Part shown: in pieces, positions 1-8,464 of the stretch
How positions within the stretch are numbered: position 1 is the stretch's first letter
How the letters are laid out: every line of letters starts with the position of its first letter
Assembly (NCBI RefSeq): GCF_943733665.1
Contig: NZ_OX030782.1
Span: 330,001-394,000, forward strand
Length of the DNA: 64,000 nt
Reading direction: 5' to 3'
Source of the DNA: Aquimarina sp. Aq107
GTDB lineage: Bacteria > Bacteroidota > Bacteroidia > Flavobacteriales > Flavobacteriaceae
Made by a program: the position numbers and the translations under genes
The notes under the pieces: model-generated
Databases searched by the model: none
The model's input: only the letters and a program-made list of their open reading frames with translations
What the model was told of the DNA's origin: nothing

Positions 1-1
1 T

Positions 2-937
2 AAAGCAGTTTCTCCATTACTTAAGAGTTATTATGGAACAGGAGGAGACTTAAATGTTGATGAGATCCACGAAGTAATACCTATTACAGAGAACTGTGGA
101 GTTTGGCATCCGCAAGAAGGAGTTTTTAACGGGCATTTTCAGCCAACAGAAGCTGATAAGATAAATAGAATTGGGCAATTGCGACAAGGAGTTATAAAGG
201 TTTTGGAGAACACAACTTTTTCTCCTGATGTATCAAGAAAATATACGGTAGCCGATATGATTACTGGATATGGAGTAGCTGAAGCAGTAAGACATTATTA
301 TGATATTTATGGTGGTACTGTAAAAGGTAAAAAGGCGGTTGTACAAGGTTTTGGAAATGTAGGGTCTGCAGCAGCATATTATCTTTCGGAAATGGGAGCT
401 AAGGTTGTTGGAATTATTGATCATGCTGGTGGATTAATTAATGAAGATGGTTTTTCTTTTGAAGAAATAAAAGAACTTTACCTTAATAAAAAAGGAAATA
501 AATTATATAGTGAAACACTAATTCCTTTTGAAGAATTAAATAATAAAATATGGTCTTTGCAAACCGAGATTTTTGCTCCTTGCGCTGCATCTAGATTAAT
601 TACAAAAGATCAGATTACTCAAATGATGAATTCTGGTTTGGAAGTAATTTCTTGTGGAGCGAATGTACCTTTTGCAGATAAAGAAATATTTTTTGGTTCT
701 ATTATGGAGTACACGGATGAGCAAGTGAGTTTAATTCCTGATTTTATTTCTAATTGTGGAATGGCAAGGGTGTTTGCTTATTTTATGGAGAGAAGAGTTT
801 TGATGACAGATGAAGCGATTTTTAATGATACGTCTTTAACAATAAGAGATGCAATACAAAGAATATTTGATAAGAATAATTCTAATAAAAATATAAGTAG
901 AACGGCGTTTGAGATTGCTTTCAAACAGTTAGTTTAA
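2..937 (+). CDS. Glu/Leu/Phe/Val-type amino-acid dehydrogenase, C-terminal part (5' end outside window)
   Basis: The frame is open from base 2, so the gene starts upstream; an internal TTG at 179 is not a credible start because conserved sequence precedes it (GTGGDLNVDEIHEV, WHPQEGVFNGHF). The visible part carries the NAD(P)-binding Rossmann fold of this family: VVQGFGNVGSAAAYYL followed by the acidic region GIIDHAGG. Downstream IFAPCAASRLI and LIPDFISNCGMA match the family's conserved positions for substrate-domain closure. The enzyme catalyses reversible oxidative deamination of an amino acid to a 2-oxo acid in the cytoplasm; whether it prefers Leu, Val or Glu cannot be decided here. The nhaB gene follows after 27 bp on the same strand, so co-transcription is possible. 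Confidence 0.85.
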   Translation, partial: KAVSPLLKSYYGTGGDLNVDEIHEVIPITENCGVWHPQEGVFNGHFQPTEADKINRIGQLRQGVIKVLENTTFSPDVSRKYTVADMITGYGVAEAVRHYYDIYGGTVKGKKAVVQGFGNVGSAAAYYLSEMGAKVVGIIDHAGGLINEDGFSFEEIKELYLNKKGNKLYSETLIPFEELNNKIWSLQTEIFAPCAASRLITKDQITQMMNSGLEVISCGANVPFADKEIFFGSIMEYTDEQVSLIPDFISNCGMARVFAYFMERRVLMTDEAIFNDTSLTIRDAIQRIFDKNNSNKNISRTAFEIAFKQLV

Positions 938-964
938 TTATTATACAAATTAATTACATATACT

Positions 965-2437
965 ATGTTTAAATATTTTCTAGGTAATAGTCCTAAATGG
1001 TTTAAAACCGTAATGATAGGATTTCTAATCTTTAATGTGTTTTCGTTTTTTTTCCTCGGTAAGACAATTACGTCTTGGATATTTATTGCAGAATTCATTT
1101 TTACATTAGCAATGGCGCTAAAATGTTATCCCTTGCAGTCAGGAGGACTATTGGCAATAGAAATTTTAGCACTTAACCTTACTACTCCAAAGAATGCGTA
1201 TCACGAGGTGGATCAAAATTTAGAAGTAGTATTACTTTTGGTATTTATGGTGGCTGGGATTTATTTTATGAAGCCATTATTAATGTACATTTTTAGTAAG
1301 GTTTTTACTAAAATAAAATCAAAAATGATATTGTCCATGCTGTTTGTTTTTCTGTCAGCAATACTTTCAGCTTTTCTGGATGCATTAACCGTTACAGCGG
1401 TGTTAATTAGTGTTGCTGTTGGTTTTTATGGAGTGTACCATAAAATTCATTCTATGCCCGCTTCTGATTTTGATCAAGATGGATCACTGGATCGAAAAGA
1501 ACTTAGTGGTGAAACATTGGAGGAGTTTAGAAGTTTTTTAAGGAGTTTAGTGATGCATGGAGTAGTGGGAACTGCCTTAGGAGGAGTATGTACTTTGGTG
1601 GGAGAACCTCAAAATCTGTTAATAGGAGAAAGAATGGGATGGGATTTTATAGAATTCTTCATTAAAATGGCTCCTATCACATTACCAGTATTAGCCGCTG
1701 GATTATTAACTACAGTAGTTCTAGAGTTAACAGGTTCGTTTGGATTTGGAGCTAAGTTACCAGAAGTGGCAAGAAGAATTATTGAGAATTATACTGATCA
1801 AGAAGATGCAAATAGATCAGATAAGGCAAAATATGGATTGATAGTGCAAGGAGTGTCCGCTATACTTCTTATTATTGGTTTAGCATTGCATTTAGCACCT
1901 GTGGGATTTATTGGTTTGGCATTGATAATTATACAAACTGCCTTTATGGGAATTACAGAAGAACACCAATTAGGAAAAGCTTTTGAAGAGGCGCTTCCAT
2001 TTACAGGATTATTGGTAGTTTTCTTTGTTATCGTAGCTATGATTCATGATCAACATCTTTTTTCACCTATAATTGATTGGGCATTGTCTCTGGATCCATC
2101 TAAACAACCTTCGATGTTTTATGTGGCTAACGGATTGCTATCTATGATTAGTGATAATGTATTTGTTGCTACTGTATATATCGGAGAGGTAAAACAGGCA
2201 TTTGATAATGGTGTTATAACGAGAGAACAATTCGAAAAATTAGCTATTGCTATAAATACAGGAACAAATTTACCTAGTGTTGCAACACCTAATGGTCAAG
2301 CAGCGTTCTTATTCTTACTTACTTCTTCTTTAGCTCCACTTATTGGTTTGTCTTATGGAAGAATGGTTAAAATGGCATTACCATATACTATTATACTTGG
2401 TGGTGTAGGTCTTTTAGGAATAATTTATGTATTATAA
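965..2437 (+). CDS. nhaB: Na+/H+ antiporter NhaB with EF-hand-like loop
   Basis: A 490-residue polytopic inner-membrane protein. Long stretches match what I know of E. coli Nha[11 protein letters not shown] at the N-terminus, [73 protein letters not shown], and [18 protein letters not shown] near the C-terminus. It exchanges sodium for protons, giving sodium and pH homeostasis. The odd point is residues 168-179 ([12 protein letters not shown]), a complete DxDxDGxxxxxE calcium-binding loop in the hydrophilic segment after the early transmembrane helices, where E. coli NhaB has an unrelated acidic stretch. Gene assignment is firm; calcium binding is inference. Confidence 0.92.
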   Translation: MFKYFLGNSPKWFKTVMIGFLIFNVFSFFFLGKTITSWIFIAEFIFTLAMALKCYPLQSGGLLAIEILALNLTTPKNAYHEVDQNLEVVLLLVFMVAGIYFMKPLLMYIFSKVFTKIKSKMILSMLFVFLSAILSAFLDALTVTAVLISVAVGFYGVYHKIHSMPASDFDQDGSLDRKELSGETLEEFRSFLRSLVMHGVVGTALGGVCTLVGEPQNLLIGERMGWDFIEFFIKMAPITLPVLAAGLLTTVVLELTGSFGFGAKLPEVARRIIENYTDQEDANRSDKAKYGLIVQGVSAILLIIGLALHLAPVGFIGLALIIIQTAFMGITEEHQLGKAFEEALPFTGLLVVFFVIVAMIHDQHLFSPIIDWALSLDPSKQPSMFYVANGLLSMISDNVFVATVYIGEVKQAFDNGVITREQFEKLAIAINTGTNLPSVATPNGQAAFLFLLTSSLAPLIGLSYGRMVKMALPYTIILGGVGLLGIIYVL

Positions 2438-2473
2438 CAATCATTAAAAATATACTTAACCTATAGAAATAAC

Positions 2474-2487
2474 GTTAGTATACTAAC
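2474..2487. promoter_or_regulatory. 14-bp perfect palindrome upstream of exbB
   Basis: GTTAGTATACTAAC is a perfect dyad lying 22 bp before the exbB start codon, in the 71-bp gap after nhaB. It could be an operator for a dimeric repressor controlling the exbB-exbD-tonB operon. No regulator is identified nearby, and short AT-rich palindromes arise by chance, so this is only a candidate. Confidence 0.3.
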
Positions 2488-2508
2488 ACTAAATTAACAA
2501 GAACAAAT

Positions 2509-3210
2509 ATGACCCATTTATTGATGCTTGGTATGTTAGCCCAAAATACCAAAGAAATTGATCCGGAAGCAGAAGAAAAAACATTGTCCATTATCGATTT
2601 ATTGCTTAGTGGAGGAACAGGAGGAGTAGTTATTATAGCTATACTTTTTGTTTTGTTATTTGTAGCAGTTTATATTTATTTCGAAAGAATTTTTGCAATT
2701 AAAGCAGCATCTAAATATGATGAAAGTTTTATGCATCAAATTAGAGATAATGTTGCAAGTGGTAAGATTGAAGCTGCAAAAATTCTATGTGCGCAGACTA
2801 ATAACCCTGTTGCTAGGTTAACCGAAAAAGGAATTTCGAGAATTGGAAATCCTTTAGAAGATATTAATAAAGCAATAGAAAATGCAGGTCGACTAGAAGT
2901 TTATAAATTGGAGAAAAACGTAAGTATTTTAGCTACTGTTGCTGGTGCTGCTCCAATGATAGGATTTTTAGGTACTGTAATTGGTATGATTTTAGCTTTT
3001 CATAATTTGGCATCAAGTTCAGGAAGTGCAGACATGGGATCATTAGCAGAAGGTATTTATACTGCAATGACCACTACGGTTGCTGGATTAGTAGTTGGTA
3101 TTGTCGCTTATATAGGATATAATCATTTAGTAGTAAGAACAGATAAGGTTATTCATCAAATGGAGGCAACTACAGTGGATTTCCTTGATTTATTAAACGA
3201 ACCTGCTTAA
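2509..3210 (+). CDS. exbB: MotA/TolQ/ExbB proton channel family protein
   Basis: A 233-residue inner-membrane protein. A first transmembrane helix lies at about residues 38-62 (VVIIAILFVLLFVAVYIYF), followed by a cytoplasmic domain, then two further helices around 145-170 and 185-205. The family signature is clear: VAGAAPMIGFLGTVIGMI and LAEGIYTAMTTTVAGLVVGI. With ExbD it forms the proton-driven motor that energises TonB and hence outer-membrane transport. The exbD start follows one base after its stop codon and a TonB-like gene follows that, giving a complete ExbB-ExbD-TonB operon. Confidence 0.93.
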   Translation: MTHLLMLGMLAQNTKEIDPEAEEKTLSIIDLLLSGGTGGVVIIAILFVLLFVAVYIYFERIFAIKAASKYDESFMHQIRDNVASGKIEAAKILCAQTNNPVARLTEKGISRIGNPLEDINKAIENAGRLEVYKLEKNVSILATVAGAAPMIGFLGTVIGMILAFHNLASSSGSADMGSLAEGIYTAMTTTVAGLVVGIVAYIGYNHLVVRTDKVIHQMEATTVDFLDLLNEPA

Positions 3211-3211
3211 T

Positions 3212-3604
3212 ATGAATTTAAGAGGAAGAAATAAAGTAAGTCCAGAATTCAGTATGTCGTCTATGACGGATATTGTGTTTTTGTTGCTAGTGTTCTTTTT
3301 ATTAACATCGCCAACAATTACGCCTGAAGCACTTGATTTAATCTTGCCAAAAGCTAAAGGTAAGAGTTCTAACGTTCAAAATATATCAGTTAGTATTACT
3401 AATAAGTTGCAGTACTATGTAGATAATGAACGAGTGAGTCAGAGTAGATTAGAATCTACCTTGTTAACTAAGTTGTCAGGTAAAAATGAGCCTACTATTA
3501 TACTAAGAGCTGAAGAAGGAGTTCCTATTGAAAAAGCTGTTGGTGTAATGGATATAGCAAATAGAAATAAATTTAAAGTAATCTTAGCTGTAAAACCAGA
3601 ATAA
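3212..3604 (+). CDS. exbD: Biopolymer transporter ExbD/TolR family
   Basis: A 130-residue protein with the standard ExbD layout: a short cytoplasmic N-terminus, one transmembrane helix at about residues 18-38 (MTDIVFLLLVFFLLTSPT) and a periplasmic domain. The conserved aspartate of the helix (MTDIVFLLLVFF), needed for proton flow in the family, is present. It is the partner of the ExbB gene one base upstream and of the TonB-like protein that starts about 4 bases after its stop. Confidence 0.92.
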   Translation: MNLRGRNKVSPEFSMSSMTDIVFLLLVFFLLTSPTITPEALDLILPKAKGKSSNVQNISVSITNKLQYYVDNERVSQSRLESTLLTKLSGKNEPTIILRAEEGVPIEKAVGVMDIANRNKFKVILAVKPE

Positions 3605-3607
3605 TTG

Positions 3608-4495
3608 ATGTTGAAACTAGATACAAAACATAAAAAAAAGTCTTTTATAATAACCATAATACTGCATGTGGCTATTATTTTTTTATTGTTTTATCTAGGG
3701 TTAAGTCAACTAGATCCGGATCCTGAAGGTGGTATAGCTGTTAATTTTGGAACAACATTAACTGGATCAGGAGATATTCAGCCGACAGAGGCTATAAAAT
3801 CATCTCCAAAACAAACAACTCCAGAATCCGCTTCAGATGTCCCTGAACCAGAACCTGAAACACCTGAGATTACCGAAGAGGTGGTTACTCAGGATATTGA
3901 TGATGCTCCTGTAGTAGAGGAAAAACCAAAAAAAGAACCTCAAAAAAAGGTAGAGAAACCGAAAGAAAAACCAAAAAATAAGCCAGCTGAAAAAAAAGTT
4001 AAAGAAAAGCCAGTAGAAAAAGTTGAGGAAAAGAAACCGGATCCTAAACCAGATAAGTCGACTTTAGATATATTAGATAGCTTTTCTAATGGCCCTAAGA
4101 GTGATGGTAAAGCTAAGGGAGGAGAAGGAGATGATGGAAAACCTGGAGATAAAGGTAATCCTAATGGGAACCCTTATGCTACTAGTTATTATGGACAACC
4201 AGGTCCAGGAGGTACAGGAGGAGTTGGATATGGTCTTAACGGAAGAGGAAGACCAACAAATTCTAAAGTAGTGCAAGAGTGTAATGAAGCTGGACGAGTG
4301 GTAGTAAAAATTATTGTTAATAGGTCAGGTAAGGTTGTTCAGGCTATTCCTGGAGTTAAAGGCACTACAAATAGTGCTAAGTGTCTTCTAGATCCTGCTA
4401 AGAAGACAGCGCTTACTTTTAAGTGGAAAGCTGATCCAAAAGCTCCAGTCAAGCAAATTGGTTTCGTAGAAGTGACTTTTGGTTTAGGTGAATAA
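3608..4495 (+). CDS. TonB-like energy transducer
   Basis: About 295 residues. I choose the ATG at 3608 over the in-frame TTG immediately before it. A lysine-rich start leads into one transmembrane anchor (FIITIILHVAIIFLLFYLGL, residues about 13-32). A long Pro/Glu/Lys linker follows (about residues 58-155), then a glycine-rich stretch, then a C-terminal beta-rich module (GRVVVKIIVNRSGKVVQAI) resembling the TonB C-terminal domain. It would span the periplasm and pass ExbB/ExbD energy to TonB-dependent receptors. The position directly after exbB-exbD supports this. The C-terminal domain is divergent, so TonB/TolA superfamily is the safest level of call. Confidence 0.82.
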   Translation: MLKLDTKHKKKSFIITIILHVAIIFLLFYLGLSQLDPDPEGGIAVNFGTTLTGSGDIQPTEAIKSSPKQTTPESASDVPEPEPETPEITEEVVTQDIDDAPVVEEKPKKEPQKKVEKPKEKPKNKPAEKKVKEKPVEKVEEKKPDPKPDKSTLDILDSFSNGPKSDGKAKGGEGDDGKPGDKGNPNGNPYATSYYGQPGPGGTGGVGYGLNGRGRPTNSKVVQECNEAGRVVVKIIVNRSGKVVQAIPGVKGTTNSAKCLLDPAKKTALTFKWKADPKAPVKQIGFVEVTFGLGE

Positions 4496-4631
4496 CTATA
4501 ATTTATATTGATAATTTTAAACTTTTCTTCATATAAATAATAAGTTCTTTTTTTAACTTTAAAAATGGAACGAATTTTATAAATCAATAATTAAAGAATT
4601 TAATATCGACTATCAAACAACTTTAAAGTGG

Positions 4632-5822
4632 ATGTTTGCACAGTTACCAATGTATCAGCGTCAGGGTGCAAGCGCATATAAAATTGATTTAACAAATACA
4701 GTTAATTTAGTAACTTATCTTAAAAATCCTGAAAGTGAATTCAGGAGTATTCATGTAGCAGGAACCAATGGGAAAGGGTCGACTAGTCATATGCTTGCTT
4801 CTGTTTTACAAGAATCCGGATATAAAGTCGGCTTGTATACTTCACCTCACCTTAAAGATTTTAGAGAACGAATTCGTGTTAATGGAAAAGTTATAAGCAA
4901 AGAATATGTAGTGAATTTTATTTCAGAGCATAGATCTTATTTTGAAGCAAATCAATTATCGTTTTTTGAAATGACTGTCGGCTTAGCTTTTCAATATTTT
5001 TCTGAATCTAATGTGGATATTGCAATAATTGAAGCGGGTCTAGGTGGTAGGTTAGATTCTACAAATATTATTATACCAGAGGTTTCTGTTATTACTAACA
5101 TAGGATTAGATCATACACAGTTTTTGGGAAATACATTGAGAGAAATTGCGAGAGAAAAGGCAGGAATTATTAAAAATAACATACCTGTTGTTGTAGGTAG
5201 AACAACTGACGAGACGAAGGAAGTATTTGAAAAAAAGGCTTTAGAACATCATAGTGATATCTATTTTGCTTTTGATTACCAGGGTGTTGTTTTTAGTACG
5301 GATCTAAAAGGTAGGTATCAGGGCGAAAATATGAAAACCGTATTGCAAACAATTCTTATACTTCAAGAAAAAGGTTGGAGTATTAGTAATGAGAGTATGG
5401 AGAAAGGTCTAGCAAATGTTGTAAAGAACACAAGTTTGTTAGGTAGGTGGCAGATATTAGGGGAAAATCCAAAAGTTATATGTGATACTGCGCATAATGA
5501 AGATGGCTTAACGTATGTGATGAAACAGTTGTCAGAGGAAAAGTATGATACTTTGCATATAGTTTTAGGTGTGGTAAATGATAAAGATTTACATAATATT
5601 TTACCTTTATTTCCTGTAAATGCTATTTATTATTTTGCAAAACCTGACATAGGAAGAGGATTAGAAGTAGAAATATTAAAGGAAACAGCGTTAATTTTTA
5701 ATTTAAAAGGAAAAGGTTATAGTTCTGTGTCGTTAGCTTATAAGACTGCTTTACAGGAAGCTAGCAATGAGGATTTGATCTATGTTGGTGGCAGTACATT
5801 CGTAATTGCAGAAATAATTTAA
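4632..5822 (+). CDS. folC: Dihydrofolate synthase / folylpolyglutamate synthase
   Basis: A 396-residue Mur-ligase-type ATP-dependent enzyme that adds glutamate to (dihydro)folate. Visible motifs are the P-loop HVAGTNGKGSTSHMLASVL, YTSPHLKDFRERIRVNG, EAGLGGRLDSTN, ITNIGLDHTQFLG and GRWQILGENPKVICDTAHN. The annotated ATG aligns about 9 residues inside the usual flavobacterial N-terminus. The codons before it (4605-4631) read IDYQTTLKW in frame, matching the family's expected MxYQxTLxW start, but the first of these codons is ATC, not ATG. The true start may therefore be non-AUG at 4605, or the protein may be slightly short. Function is secure; the start is not. Confidence 0.92.
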   Translation: MFAQLPMYQRQGASAYKIDLTNTVNLVTYLKNPESEFRSIHVAGTNGKGSTSHMLASVLQESGYKVGLYTSPHLKDFRERIRVNGKVISKEYVVNFISEHRSYFEANQLSFFEMTVGLAFQYFSESNVDIAIIEAGLGGRLDSTNIIIPEVSVITNIGLDHTQFLGNTLREIAREKAGIIKNNIPVVVGRTTDETKEVFEKKALEHHSDIYFAFDYQGVVFSTDLKGRYQGENMKTVLQTILILQEKGWSISNESMEKGLANVVKNTSLLGRWQILGENPKVICDTAHNEDGLTYVMKQLSEEKYDTLHIVLGVVNDKDLHNILPLFPVNAIYYFAKPDIGRGLEVEILKETALIFNLKGKGYSSVSLAYKTALQEASNEDLIYVGGSTFVIAEII

Positions 5823-5839
5823 TTTTTCTTTCAAATTCT

Positions 5840-5870
5840 TTTGGTAGACTGTAAAACTGTGTTATATTTG
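5840..5870 (+). promoter_or_regulatory. Bacteroidota-type promoter of tRNA-Val
   Basis: TTTG at 5840-5843 and TATATTTG at 5863-5870 are separated by exactly 19 bp, matching the Bacteroidota -33 (TTTG) and -7 (TAnnTTTG) consensus. The tRNA begins 37 bp after the -7 box. This is the best promoter in the window and supports the taxonomic placement. Confidence 0.8.
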
Positions 5871-5907
5871 CATCCGCAATCACGAATAAGGGTTGCGAAA
5901 ACATAGA

Positions 5908-5985
5908 GGGCAATTAGCTCAGTTGGTTCAGAGCACCTCGTTTACACCGAGGGGGTCGGGGGTTCGAATCCCTCATTGCCCACCA
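5908..5985 (+). tRNA. tRNA-Val (anticodon TAC)
   Basis: The cloverleaf folds fully: acceptor GGGCAAT pairs over 7 bp with ATTGCCC, the D arm is GCTC/GAGC, the anticodon stem CCTCG/CGAGG encloses the loop TTTACAC with anticodon TAC, and the T arm contains TTCGAAT. The discriminator base A is followed by an encoded CCA (5983-5985). It lies between folC and a convergent minus-strand peptidase gene, with its own promoter and terminator. Confidence 0.96.
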
Positions 5986-6018
5986 AAAAAATCCATTCAA
6001 TTTTGAATGGATTTTTTT
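5986..6018 (+). terminator. Intrinsic terminator after tRNA-Val
   Basis: ATCCATTC (5991-5998) pairs with GAATGGAT (6005-6012) around the loop AATTTT. An A-run precedes and a T-run follows the stem, which can extend the pairing and form the U-tract. It starts directly after the CCA end. Confidence 0.85.
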
Positions 6019-6219
6019 ATTTTAAATTACCCTAACGATAGACTCATTGAATCAAAATCAGATTAATCCTAAGGTTTGAAATATGATCATGATTGTTATG
6101 TAGAGTCTGAGTTAATTCTAATGAAGTAGTTTTAAATTAGAAAACACTTTAAGAATACACTATTATTTTAGGAATAAAGATTAGGGTGTCTAAAAATTAT
6201 CATTATAAGAAAAAATTAA

Positions 6220-8397
6220 TTATTTTAATTGATAATCTGGATGACCTGTTTGCCATAGTAAAAAAGTCATTATTTTAGATAATTCTTTATCTTTTTTATT
6301 AGCAGAAGCTTCAAACCCATGACCACCTTCAAAATCAACATCCAATAAGACTGGATTATTAGAATTGCCTTCTTCCTGTAATTTTGCAGCAAATTTAGCT
6401 GGTTGCCATGGGGGTACACGTGAATCATTCATGCCAGCGGTAAGATAAACTGCCGGATATTTTGTTCCTTTTTTAAGATTGTGATAGGCATCCATTTCTA
6501 ATAATGCTTGAAACTCTATAGAGTCTTTGACAGTGCCAAATTCTTTAATGTTATTTTGACCATTAGGGCCAAATTCGGAGCGTAACATATTCAACGTCCC
6601 AACTCGAATAGCGGCAGCTTTATAAAGGTCTGGGCGTTCTGTGATTGCTCTGCCGATGGTAATACCACCTGCACTAGCTCCCCAAAGTGCTGTTTTATCT
6701 TTATTTGTGTAATTATTATTAATCAGATATGTCGTGCAGGCAATCAAATCTTTCCATGAATTAGGTTTAGTAGTTTTACGCCCTCCTAAATGCCAATCAT
6801 CTCCTTTTTCTCCTCCTCCACGAACGTGAGCTGTTGCGTAGATACCACCCTCTTCTAACCAATACAATAAATAATTATATAAAAAGGGAGAGTTGGACCA
6901 TTTATACGCTCCATATGCGTTAATTAGCATTCTATTTTGACCATTTAACTTGGTTCCTTTTCTATATATAATTGATAAAGGTACCATAACTCCATCATGT
7001 GATGGAATTTCAATTTCTTCAACAATTATGTCTTTTAAAAAATCATATTGAGTAACTGGTACTAAATCTATTGATTCAAATTGCTTTGTTTCGTGATTTA
7101 GAATATACGTTTCCTTATAACTAGTCCAACCTTCTATTGTAATTCTTAGTTCAGAAAAATCGATTCCGTGTGAAGACAAATTGATATTACCAGAAGGTTT
7201 GGGAAGCTTAATTTCGGATTCTTTTGTAGTTAGATGATCTCGAAAAAATAATTTAGCTTCAACTCCATTTTTTGTTTTTACGTAATAAATTCCGTCTTTA
7301 GTTATTTCGAAATCAGATATTACAGATGAATTTTGTTCCGGAACTAATATTGTGGCATCTTCAAAATTAGGTGCGTCTAGATTAACTTTACAAATTTTGA
7401 AATTGGAGGCTCCTTTGGCAGTTCGATAATATAGATCACTACCATAGAGAAAAAACTGTTTAATTTTTTCTTGTTTTCCATAAAGCTTTTTCCAATTTAT
7501 CTTTTCTTGGGATATATTTTTTATTTCTTCGTAATAAGTATCTCTGTAAGATGATACTCCAGCAATTGAAGCAAGAACATATTTATTTTTAGGATGTGTG
7601 AAATAGATAATAGGAAAATCCTCTTGTTTGATATTAATTTTTGGGTTATTCTTTTTAGAAAATATGGTTTTAAGTTTATCTACTTTTTTATTTAAATAAT
7701 AGATTTTAGCCTCAGCTAGAAAAGAATAATCTTTGTTTTTGGTATCTGTAATTGGAGTGTAGGTGTAAATGAACCCTTCATTATTTGATAGCCATTCGAC
7801 TCCTCCTAAGGAATTGGGTAATGCATTGGGTAGCGTATCAGAAACTATTTTTTTTGTTTTTACATCCATCACAAAAAGTTGAGAAAACTCTTCGTCATTC
7901 TTAGTTATGCTTAAGACTATTTTGCTGGAATCCCAATTTGGTTGAATGTAGTTTATAGAATAAGATTCATCCGAAGAAGGTTTGAAATCTTTTGGATCAT
8001 ATAAAATTTCTTCTGATCCGTTTAAACCATTTCTCAGGTAGACTTTAGATGTTGTTTCAATTTTTGAACGTTTTAAATAAAAGTGAATATCATCTTGACT
8101 AATTTTCAATTTAGTAATAATACTTTCATTATCGTTTCTCTTTTTTTCAATGGATTTTTGAATTTTAACTATTCCTGGATTATGACCAAAAGCTTTCTCA
8201 GTTTCTGTTTTTTGGTCTTTTAACCAATTTATAGTTACTGAATCATTTAAATTCTCTAGTATTCGATATGTATCTTCAATTTTTTGGCCATAATACTCAT
8301 CTACAATATTTGAATCTTTCAAAGCTTCAGTTTTTTCTTTTTCTTTACATTGAATTGCGACTACCAGAAGTAGAAATACACTTAATTTTCTTATCAT
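6220..8397 (-). CDS. Prolyl oligopeptidase family (S9) serine peptidase, predicted lipoprotein
   Basis: I place the start at the ATG at 8397 (725 residues), because it gives a lipoprotein signal (MIRKLSVFLLLVVAIQC, lipobox cysteine at residue 17). The reading frame extends further upstream, but that extension runs across a terminator hairpin and the small gene at 8465-8617, so it is not coding. The N-terminal half is a beta-propeller-like region; the C-terminal half is an alpha/beta hydrolase. The catalytic triad is visible: Ser in WGASAGG (about residue 575), Asp in MNDSRVPPWQP (about 657), His in FEGGHGFE (about 693). It would cleave peptides after proline or related residues at the cell envelope. 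Its position right after a GG-leader precursor is notable because some class III lanthipeptide leader peptidases (FlaP, AplP) are prolyl oligopeptidases; a role here is inference. Confidence 0.9.
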   Translation of the reverse strand: MIRKLSVFLLLVVAIQCKEKEKTEALKDSNIVDEYYGQKIEDTYRILENLNDSVTINWLKDQKTETEKAFGHNPGIVKIQKSIEKKRNDNESIITKLKISQDDIHFYLKRSKIETTSKVYLRNGLNGSEEILYDPKDFKPSSDESYSINYIQPNWDSSKIVLSITKNDEEFSQLFVMDVKTKKIVSDTLPNALPNSLGGVEWLSNNEGFIYTYTPITDTKNKDYSFLAEAKIYYLNKKVDKLKTIFSKKNNPKINIKQEDFPIIYFTHPKNKYVLASIAGVSSYRDTYYEEIKNISQEKINWKKLYGKQEKIKQFFLYGSDLYYRTAKGASNFKICKVNLDAPNFEDATILVPEQNSSVISDFEITKDGIYYVKTKNGVEAKLFFRDHLTTKESEIKLPKPSGNINLSSHGIDFSELRITIEGWTSYKETYILNHETKQFESIDLVPVTQYDFLKDIIVEEIEIPSHDGVMVPLSIIYRKGTKLNGQNRMLINAYGAYKWSNSPFLYNYLLYWLEEGGIYATAHVRGGGEKGDDWHLGGRKTTKPNSWKDLIACTTYLINNNYTNKDKTALWGASAGGITIGRAITERPDLYKAAAIRVGTLNMLRSEFGPNGQNNIKEFGTVKDSIEFQALLEMDAYHNLKKGTKYPAVYLTAGMNDSRVPPWQPAKFAAKLQEEGNSNNPVLLDVDFEGGHGFEASANKKDKELSKIMTFLLWQTGHPDYQLK

Positions 8398-8409
8398 ACG
8401 CTTACTAAA

Positions 8410-8449
8410 AAAAAACCATCTGATACTTATTAAGTAATCAGATGGTTTG
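8410..8449 (-). terminator. Intrinsic terminator after the RiPP precursor gene
   Basis: On the minus strand AACCATCTGATTACTTA is followed by TAAGTATCAGATGGTT, a long near-perfect hairpin, and then a run of nine T. It sits between the stop of the small precursor gene (8465) and the start of the peptidase (8397). This arrangement would give a short abundant precursor transcript with partial read-through into the peptidase. Confidence 0.75.
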
Positions 8450-8464
8450 ATGTTGTTACCAAAA

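Noticed and set aside
179-181. TTG at 179 as start of the amino-acid dehydrogenase
   Set aside because: Conserved family sequence continues upstream in the same frame to base 2, so the gene is cut by the window edge.
4089-4271. Small open frame within the TonB-like gene's glycine-rich region
   Set aside because: Low-complexity shadow frame of a repetitive Pro/Gly/Lys linker; no independent evidence.
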